DNA from: an uncultured Klebsiella sp.
GTDB taxonomy: Bacteria > Pseudomonadota > Gammaproteobacteria > Enterobacterales > Enterobacteriaceae
DNA length: 5,215 bases
Assembly (NCBI GenBank): GCA_902490055.1
Contig: CABUCP010000265.1
Location: 1 to 5,215, forward strand
Direction: 5' to 3'
Below, piece after piece: positions 1 through 4,265 of this stretch. The notes below the pieces were generated by a model. The model worked only from the letters and a program-made list of their open reading frames with translations, ran no database searches and was not told the DNA's origin. A program made the position numbers and the translations under genes. Position 1 is the stretch's first letter; every line of letters starts with the position of its first letter.

Positions 1-569
1 TGACGCCGGTTTTGCAGGCGTAAAAAATCGGCAGGGGTATCAATATCTAAAATCATTTGCGGATAATCTAACTCCAGGCAGCGATGGCGGCTCTTTAATA
101 ATCGTTTGCGCATGGCGTTGGGCTGGTCGTCGGCGATTAGCTGGCGCAATTGGCTGCTGGCAATGAGGATGGGATGTCCCGGCACGCCATGATATTGCGG
201 GAGCAGGGCGCTATCGCCGCGCTGTTGCCATAGCGTCTGGAAAAGCGCCCGTGGTAGACAGGGAAGGTCGCCGAGGCTAATAAAACAGTACTCGCTGCGC
301 ACGGCTCCCGCACCGGCGCGGACGGAAGAAAACAGGCCTTGCTGATAGTTGGGATTATAAGCCAGGGTTATTTGCGGATGCCCCGAATAGCGTTCGTGTA
401 GCTCCCCGGCACGAAAACCGCTGACCAGAATAATACGTGAACAGAACTGCAGGGCATTTTTAATACTTGCATCAAGTATTGTCGTGTCGTGCCAGGGTAA
501 GATCATTTTCCATTGTCCCATCCGCGAGGACAATCCGGCAGCGGTAATAATGCAATCGACCTGCTTCAT
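1..569 (-). CDS. mocA: Molybdenum cofactor cytidylyltransferase MocA (3' end beyond window)
   Basis: Cytoplasmic nucleotidyltransferase expected to join CTP to Mo-molybdopterin, giving the molybdopterin cytosine dinucleotide cofactor used by xanthine-dehydrogenase-type hydroxylases. I translated 189 codons from ATG at 569-567 with no stop before the edge; E. coli MocA (formerly YgfJ) is about 192 residues, so only a few codons should be missing. Visible motifs are the nucleotide-binding loop TAAGLSSRMGQWK (residues 9-21), the metal-binding GDLP (100-103, Asp101), PGHPI (130-134) and DIDTPADF (175-182). The loop and GHPI fit MocA better than MobA, the guanylyltransferase. The frame is intact with all key residues. 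It is transcribed away from yqeC with only 34 bp between start codons. In E. coli the next gene on this side is ygfK, part of the same locus; that is recalled, not seen here. Confidence 0.95.
   Translation of the reverse strand, partial: MKQVDCIITAAGLSSRMGQWKMILPWHDTTILDASIKNALQFCSRIILVSGFRAGELHERYSGHPQITLAYNPNYQQGLFSSVRAGAGAVRSEYCFISLGDLPCLPRALFQTLWQQRGDSALLPQYHGVPGHPILIASSQLRQLIADDQPNAMRKRLLKSRHRCLELDYPQMILDIDTPADFLRLQNRR
462..480. repeat. 19-bp AT-rich inverted repeat inside mocA
   Basis: AATACTTG (462-469) and CAAGTATT (473-480) are perfect 8-bp inverted copies around a 3-base centre, CAT. The repeat lies in the mocA coding sequence (residues about 30-36), roughly 90-110 bp inside mocA and 125-140 bp upstream of the yqeC start. 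Any yqeC promoter must overlap mocA, so this could be a dimeric regulator site for the divergent pair or a hairpin in the mocA message. One 8-bp repeat in 5 kb can also arise by chance, and no known operator was recognised. Confidence 0.35.
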
Positions 570-616
570 ACATCTCCCTGAATAATGGAACCTTCTCTGG
601 CGTATGGAAAATATAC
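546..616. promoter_or_regulatory. Divergent mocA/yqeC control region (promoters not resolved)
   Basis: The two start codons are separated by 34 bp (570-603), so promoters for both directions must sit here or inside the facing gene. Weak -10-like hexamers are present: AATAAT at 546-551 and 581-586 for yqeC, and TATATT at 615-610 (minus strand) for mocA. Each matches 5 of 6 positions of TATAAT, but none has a convincing -35 at 16-18 bp. A site for an activator, or a sigma factor with another preference, would be consistent but is not seen. Transcript ends are needed to place promoters. Confidence 0.3.
574..579 (-). promoter_or_regulatory. Ribosome binding site of mocA
   Basis: AGGGAG on the minus strand, four bases before the ATG at 569. 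An out-of-frame ATG (573-571) sits between it and the chosen start, in ATGTATG. The ATG at 569 is the one that opens the MocA frame and matches the family N-terminus, so the start is secure despite the short spacing. Confidence 0.7.
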
Positions 617-1362
617 CGCATCTGCACACGTTGTTTTGTGATTTAGGCGTAAATGATGGCCCGCTGCTGATTTCCGCCGTTGGCGCGGGGGGCAAAACCA
701 GTACATTGCTGTGGCTGGCGCAGCGCTTTTGCGAGGCTGGCCGGCGAGTGCTGATTACCACTACCACCCAGATGTATCTGCCGACATCACTCCCCGTGCT
801 GTTTTGTCGCGATCCGCAGGCGCTTCCTGCGGCGGTGTGGCAGCGTCCGCTACAGGCCTGCTATGCCTCATGGCTTGCCTCTGCAGGCAAGGTTCGCGGC
901 TTTAGCCCCCCGCAGCTCGATGCGTTAATGGCCGCAGGCCAAGTTGACGTGGTGCTGGTAGAAGCCGACGGCGCTCACGGTTTTGCCCTAAAAGCGCCAG
1001 CTGAGCACGAACCTTGCATACCTCAATCCTGTTGCTGCGTAATTGCCGTCATGGGGGCCTGGAGGCTCGGGCAATACGTTGGGCCAGCGACAGTTCATCG
1101 CTGGCCCCTTTTTTCCCGAATTACCGGCGCGGCGCCTGATACCACGCTGAGCTGGCCGATGCTGCATCGTTTCATTGCGCATCCGCAGGGGGCGTTTAAA
1201 GGCGCTCCAGCGGGTAGCCGACGTATCCTGCTACTCAATCAGCTTTCTCAAAATGAGAATTTACCGGAGAAAGCGTTATTGCAGCAGTGGGGAATTAACG
1301 CGCTATGGGCAGGTGCCGTGCAGGAACTGCCGGCGATTACGCGACGACGAACAAGAGAGTGA
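604..1362 (+). CDS. yqeC: YqeC, putative accessory protein for selenium-dependent hydroxylase
   Basis: A 252-residue cytoplasmic protein, close to the roughly 256 residues of E. coli YqeC. The family has been tied to selenium-dependent molybdenum hydroxylases by co-occurrence with orphan SelD; its reaction is unknown. It has a P-loop-like AVGAGGKTST (residues 25-34, Lys31), then VLITTTTQMY (49-58) and the conserved VEADGAHG (119-126) followed by LKAP and HEP (129-137), which together suggest a nucleotide-dependent enzyme. Cysteines cluster at 138 and 143-145; whether they are conserved is not known to me. ATG 604 is the only reasonable start, because a stop lies in frame at 583-585, yet no good Shine-Dalgarno precedes it: the nearest GGA is 14 bases away. 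It is probably cotranscribed with yqeB. The reading frame contains a terminator-like hairpin at 1081-1114. Confidence 0.92.
   Translation: MENIPHLHTLFCDLGVNDGPLLISAVGAGGKTSTLLWLAQRFCEAGRRVLITTTTQMYLPTSLPVLFCRDPQALPAAVWQRPLQACYASWLASAGKVRGFSPPQLDALMAAGQVDVVLVEADGAHGFALKAPAEHEPCIPQSCCCVIAVMGAWRLGQYVGPATVHRWPLFSRITGAAPDTTLSWPMLHRFIAHPQGAFKGAPAGSRRILLLNQLSQNENLPEKALLQQWGINALWAGAVQELPAITRRRTRE
1081..1114 (+). terminator. Intrinsic-terminator-like hairpin inside yqeC
   Basis: GGGCCAGCGA (1081-1090) pairs perfectly with TCGCTGGCCC (1098-1107) around the 7-base loop CAGTTCA. One C and six T (1109-1114) follow. Eight of ten pairs are G-C, and the orientation is that of yqeC transcription. This has the full form of a Rho-independent terminator, but it encodes residues 160-170 of an intact protein, so translating ribosomes would normally mask it. 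It could act as a polarity or attenuation point before yqeB. The form is certain; activity is inferred. Confidence 0.6.
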
Positions 1363-1389
1363 CGCCCCGGCTTGGGCGGATAGCGGATA
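1363..1389 (+). repeat. Intercistronic mini-hairpin and tandem 7-mer
   Basis: The 42-bp yqeC-yqeB gap holds CGCCC (1363-1367) and GGGCG (1374-1378), able to form a 5-bp stem with a 6-base loop, overlapped by two adjacent copies of GCGGATA (1376-1382 and 1383-1389). No T-run follows, so this is not a terminator. It might space or stabilise the bicistronic message, or mean nothing. Confidence 0.3.
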
Positions 1390-1395
1390 TCCATT

Positions 1396-1399
1396 GAGG
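1396..1399 (+). promoter_or_regulatory. Ribosome binding site of yqeB
   Basis: GAGG, five bases before ATG 1405. It is much better than the site of yqeC, so yqeB can initiate independently of its upstream neighbour and does not rely on translational coupling. Confidence 0.75.
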
Positions 1400-1404
1400 T
1401 TGTT

Positions 1405-3030
1405 ATGAATATTTTCTCTGAAGCGGCAAAACTCGAAGAACAAAATCGCCCGTTTGCGCTGGCGCAGATTGTCGATAGCCGCGGCTCGACGCCGCGCCAT
1501 TCGGCGCAGATGTTAATCCGTGAAGATGGCTCGATTGTCGGCACTATCGGTGGCGGCATGGTTGAGCGCAAAGTGATCGAACAAGCGCTGGAAGCGTTAA
1601 GCGAAAAAGCGTCGCGCATGTTTCACGGGCGGATGGCGCGCAGCGGCAGCGATGCCGTCGGCTCTGATTGCGGTGGGGCGATGTCGGTATATATCAGCGT
1701 TCATGGCCTGCGCCCGCGGCTGGTGTTGATCGGCGCCGGGCACGTTAACCGGGCTGTGGCGCAAAGCGCCGCGCTGCTGGGTTTTGAGGTGGTGGTGGCC
1801 GATATCTATCCAGAGAGCCTGAACCCCGACTATTTTCCGCCGGCAACGCAGCTGCTACATGCCGATAGCTTTAGCGAGGCGGTGGAAGAAGTAGCGATCC
1901 GCGGCGATGACTTTGTGCTGATTGCCACTAATAATAAGGATCGCGAAGCGCTGGATATGCTCATTGAACGGCCTGTCGCCTGGCTGGGGCTATTGGCCAG
2001 CCGCCGTAAAGTGCAGGTATTTCTGCGCCAGCTTCGCGAAAATGGCGTCCCCGCTGAACATCTGGAGCGCCTGCATGCGCCGGTTGGCTATAACATCGGC
2101 GCCGAGACCCCACATGAAATCGCCATCAGTATTCTCGCCGAAATTCTGCAGGTGAAAAATCGCGCCCCTGGCGGCTTGATGATGGCCGCCGCGCATCCGT
2201 CGCAGCACCTGCGGGTTGCCATTCGCGGCGCCGGTGATATCGCCACCGGCGTAGCGCTGCGGCTGTGGCATGCCGGGTTCAAGGTCATCATGCTGGAAGT
2301 GGCGAAACCCACGGTGATCCGCCGCAGCGTCGCCTTTGCTCAGGCGATATTCGATGGTGAAATGACGGTGGAGGGCGTGGTGGCAAAACGGGTGTCATCG
2401 GTGCAGGAGGCCATCCGCGTGGTGGAAAACGGCGCTATTCCTCTGCTGGTGGATCCGCTGTGTGAATCGCTCGATGAGCTTAAACCTGCCTGCGTAGTGG
2501 ATGCCATCCTGGCGAAAGAGAATTTTGGTACCCAGCGCGAGATGGCGCCCGCGGTGATTGCGTTAGGGCCGGGGTTTTGCGCCGGCGTAGATTGTCATGC
2601 GGTCATTGAAACCAATCGCGGCCACTGGCTGGGGCAGGTCATTTATGACGGCAAAGCGCAGGAGAATACCGGCGTTCCCGGAAATATTCTCGGCCATACC
2701 TCGCGGCGGGTGATCCGCGCGCCGGGAGCCGGGATCATGCGCGCAACGGTTAAATTAGGTGATATCGTCAATGAAGGCGAGCTCATTGCCACCGTTGGCG
2801 AGACCGAGATTATTGCGCCGTTAAGCGGTATGGTGCGCGGTTTGCTCAGCGATGGATTAGTGGTCGACAGCGGTTTTAAAATTGGCGATATCGATCCACG
2901 CGGCGCCAGCGCTGATTTTAACAGCGTGTCCGATAAGGCGCGCGCCATCGGCGGTGGGGTTCTTGAGGCGTTGATGACCCTGATGAATCAGCGGGTAAAA
3001 GAGAAAAGCGTATTGTTGTCGGTCGCGTAG
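1405..3030 (+). CDS. yqeB: YqeB, XdhC-type and EF2563-type selenium/molybdenum hydroxylase maturation protein
   Basis: A 541-residue soluble protein, the same length as I recall for E. coli YqeB. The N-terminal part is an XdhC/CoxI module: SRGSTPR (25-31), GTIGGGMVE (46-54), DCGGAM (88-93, Cys89), then a Rossmann part with LIGAGHV (108-114), SRRKV (199-203) and NIGAETPHEIAISILAEI (230-247). The C-terminal half starts with a second glycine-rich fold, RGAGDIATGVALRL (274-287), and continues with AKPTVIRRSVAFAQAIFDG (300-318), ALGPGFCAG (386-394), DCHAVIET (396-403) and NTGVPG (421-426). It ends in a lipoyl/biotin-carrier-like stretch (about 444-500: VKLGD, APLSGMVRGLL, GFKIGDIDPRG). XdhC proteins bind molybdenum cofactor and help put the terminal sulfur on it; the equivalent role with selenium is proposed for this family, not proven. 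No membrane segment is seen. Downstream of yqeC; followed by a strong terminator. Confidence 0.95.
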   Translation: MNIFSEAAKLEEQNRPFALAQIVDSRGSTPRHSAQMLIREDGSIVGTIGGGMVERKVIEQALEALSEKASRMFHGRMARSGSDAVGSDCGGAMSVYISVHGLRPRLVLIGAGHVNRAVAQSAALLGFEVVVADIYPESLNPDYFPPATQLLHADSFSEAVEEVAIRGDDFVLIATNNKDREALDMLIERPVAWLGLLASRRKVQVFLRQLRENGVPAEHLERLHAPVGYNIGAETPHEIAISILAEILQVKNRAPGGLMMAAAHPSQHLRVAIRGAGDIATGVALRLWHAGFKVIMLEVAKPTVIRRSVAFAQAIFDGEMTVEGVVAKRVSSVQEAIRVVENGAIPLLVDPLCESLDELKPACVVDAILAKENFGTQREMAPAVIALGPGFCAGVDCHAVIETNRGHWLGQVIYDGKAQENTGVPGNILGHTSRRVIRAPGAGIMRATVKLGDIVNEGELIATVGETEIIAPLSGMVRGLLSDGLVVDSGFKIGDIDPRGASADFNSVSDKARAIGGGVLEALMTLMNQRVKEKSVLLSVA

Positions 3031-3032
3031 AT

Positions 3033-3055
3033 AGCGGCTCGAAGCCGCTTTTTTT
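3033..3055 (+). terminator. Rho-independent terminator of yqeC-yqeB
   Basis: AGCGGCT (3033-3039) and AGCCGCT (3043-3049) form a 7-bp stem with loop CGA, and a run of seven T (3049-3055) follows. It starts two bases after the yqeB stop codon. No A-run lies on the other side, so it should work only for plus-strand transcripts and not for yqeA. Confidence 0.9.
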
Positions 3056-3133
3056 GCCGGGCCTACCGTTCGTGCGACCTGCCTTTAATTTGTTCACAAC
3101 GCTGGATGAGGCTGGTGTTGGTGGTCTCACAAT

Positions 3134-3164
3134 CCCCGGTGGCGCTTCCGCTTACCGGGGCTAC
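3134..3164. repeat. REP (palindromic unit), first of an inverted pair
   Basis: CCCCGGT (3134-3140) pairs with ACCGGGG (3154-3160); inside it GCG (3142-3144) pairs with CGC (3149-3151) around CTTC. The unit ends in GGCTAC, the usual end of enterobacterial REPs. With the second unit at 3181-3217 it makes a small BIME between the convergent genes yqeB and yqeA. Such units can bind gyrase or IHF and stabilise messages in some enterobacteria; here that is inference. Confidence 0.85.
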
Positions 3165-3180
3165 GGCGCTGTGCGGTCTG

Positions 3181-3217
3181 GTAGCCCGGATAAGGCGCAA
3201 CGCGCCGCCTCCGGGAA
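3181..3217. repeat. REP (palindromic unit), second of an inverted pair
   Basis: It begins with GTAGCC, facing the GGCTAC end of the first unit across a 16-bp spacer (3165-3180). CCCGGA (3185-3190) pairs with TCCGGG (3210-3215), and GGCGC (3194-3198) with GCGCC (3202-3206) around AAC, leaving the small internal loop TAA/GCC... typical of REPs. Its right arm is shared with the palindrome at 3206-3231. No intrinsic terminator was found for yqeA, so this structure may define the end of the hyuA-yqeA message. Confidence 0.88.
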
Positions 3218-3231
3218 AATTCCTGGAGGCG
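3206..3231. repeat. 26-bp near-perfect palindrome overlapping the second REP
   Basis: CGCCTCC (3206-3212) pairs with GGAGGCG (3225-3231), and the pairing continues inward through one G-T, two G-C and two A-T positions to a central AA. The left arm contains the TCCGGG needed for the REP stem, so the REP hairpin and this hairpin exclude each other. No T-run follows on either strand. Confidence 0.7.
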
Positions 3232-3321
3232 TCGGGTCGCCCTCTGCGCCACGGAAGACATATTGCATAAAAATAAACCTGGAGCGCAACGAGATAAACG
3301 CTTTTGTCAGGTCGTGCCTTT

Positions 3322-4254
3322 TTACCCTTCAATGACCGTACCGGTTTTTCCTTCAATCCCTTCTTTGGCTTTATTTAATACGGTGATCAGCGCCTTGCGC
3401 CCCGGGCGTGAACGGGCAAATGACGCGGCGGCCTCGACCTTCGGCAGCATCGATCCTTTAGCGAAGTGCCCCTCGCGGATAAACTGCTCGGCATCGCTGA
3501 GCGACAGTTTATCCAGCCACTGCTCGTTGGGTTTGCCAAAGTTGATGGCCACTTTTTCGACCGCGGTCAGGATGATCAGCATATCGGCGTCGATCGTGGC
3601 CGCCAGTTTAGCGCTGGCCCAGTCTTTATCGATTACCGCGCTGGCGCCGCGCAGGTGATTACCTTCGCGGATAACCGGGATCCCGCCGCCGCCCGCGGTG
3701 ATCACCACGTGGCAGGCATCCATTAACGCTTTCACCGTCTCTTTCTCGACAATATCGACCGGCTGCGGCGAGGCGACAACCCGGCGATAGCCGCGTCCGG
3801 CATCTTCTTTCATGATATAGCCCTGGCGGGAAAGTTGCTCCGCCTCCTGTTGGCTGAAAAACGAGCCGATAGGTTTAGTCGGATTTTTAAACGCCGGATC
3901 GTTGGCATCGACCTCCACCTGAGTGATGATCGTCGCTACCGGAATGTGCATCGACCGCGACAGCAACTCCTCGCGCAGGGCGTTTTGCAGGTCATAACCG
4001 ATATAGCCCTGGCTCAGCGCCACGCAGACCGACATCGGCAGCATCGGCGTATGGGCCTCGGTTTTGGCGGCGGCTTCGAAGGCCAGGTTAATCATCCCTA
4101 CCTGCGGGCCATTACCGTGGGTAACGACCACCTGGTGGCCCTGGGCTATTAAATCAACGATAGCCTGCGCGGTTTGCTTAACGGCCTGCATTTGCCCGGC
4201 TAGATCCTCGCCAAGCGCGTTGCCGCCAAGGGCGAGCACAATTTTCTTACTCAT
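3322..4254 (-). CDS. yqeA: YqeA, carbamate kinase
   Basis: Cytoplasmic amino-acid-kinase-fold enzyme that reversibly makes ATP from carbamoyl phosphate and ADP, releasing carbamate (ammonia and CO2). The 310 residues match E. coli YqeA and are usual for carbamate kinases. Motifs in order: LGGNAL (9-14), THGNGPQVG (45-53), SQGYIGY (81-87), TKPIGSFFS (126-134), GRGYRRVVASP (153-163), TAGGGGIPV (186-194), AVIDKDWASAKLA (206-218), LTAVEKVAINFG (229-240) and MLPKVEAA (269-276). Lys127, Lys210 and Lys272 sit where the family has its catalytic and phosphate-binding lysines. The frame stays open 58 codons upstream of ATG 4254, but that part lies inside hyuA in another frame and is unlike the family. 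ATG 4254 has a good ribosome site and the standard N-terminus. It is 11 bp downstream of hyuA, in one transcript. No arginine deiminase gene adjoins it, so its carbamoyl phosphate probably comes from purine-derived ureido compounds. Confidence 0.96.
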   Translation of the reverse strand: MSKKIVLALGGNALGEDLAGQMQAVKQTAQAIVDLIAQGHQVVVTHGNGPQVGMINLAFEAAAKTEAHTPMLPMSVCVALSQGYIGYDLQNALREELLSRSMHIPVATIITQVEVDANDPAFKNPTKPIGSFFSQQEAEQLSRQGYIMKEDAGRGYRRVVASPQPVDIVEKETVKALMDACHVVITAGGGGIPVIREGNHLRGASAVIDKDWASAKLAATIDADMLIILTAVEKVAINFGKPNEQWLDKLSLSDAEQFIREGHFAKGSMLPKVEAAASFARSRPGRKALITVLNKAKEGIEGKTGTVIEG

Positions 4255-4259
4255 GAATG

Positions 4260-4263
4260 CCTC
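4260..4263 (-). promoter_or_regulatory. Ribosome binding site that sets the yqeA start
   Basis: GAGG on the minus strand, five bases before ATG 4254, within the 11-bp gap after the hyuA stop (4268-4266). It supports the 310-residue form over the longer open frame that begins inside hyuA. Confidence 0.75.
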
Positions 4264-4265
4264 AT

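Noticed and set aside
1..569. Annotation of the left gene as MobA (guanylyltransferase)
   Set aside because: The loop is AAGLSSRMG and GHPI is present, as in MocA-type proteins, and the neighbours are hydroxylase maturation genes.
637..652. CRP-like site beginning TGTGA inside the yqeC 5' end
   Set aside because: Only the left half matches; the right half (CGTAA) does not resemble TCACA, and the position is downstream of the yqeC start.
2229..2251. 8-bp inverted repeat CGCCGGTG/CACCGGCG in yqeB as a terminator
   Set aside because: No T-run follows, and it encodes the conserved GAGDIATG motif, so the symmetry is likely a by-product of GC-rich Gly/Ala/Thr codons.
3263..3306. Minus-strand AGCG/CGCT stem followed by a T-rich stretch as the yqeA terminator
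   Set aside because: The stem has only four pairs with a 12-base loop, and the T-rich stretch begins several bases later and is interrupted.
3309..3323. AGGTCGTGCC followed by T-run as a terminator near yqeA
   Set aside because: Only a 3-base arm can pair, and on the minus strand the run would precede, not follow, the stem.
3054..3356. Open frames on both strands across the REP region (3054-3335 plus, 3063-3356 minus)
   Set aside because: They run through palindromic repeats and a terminator and show no protein-like composition or start signals.
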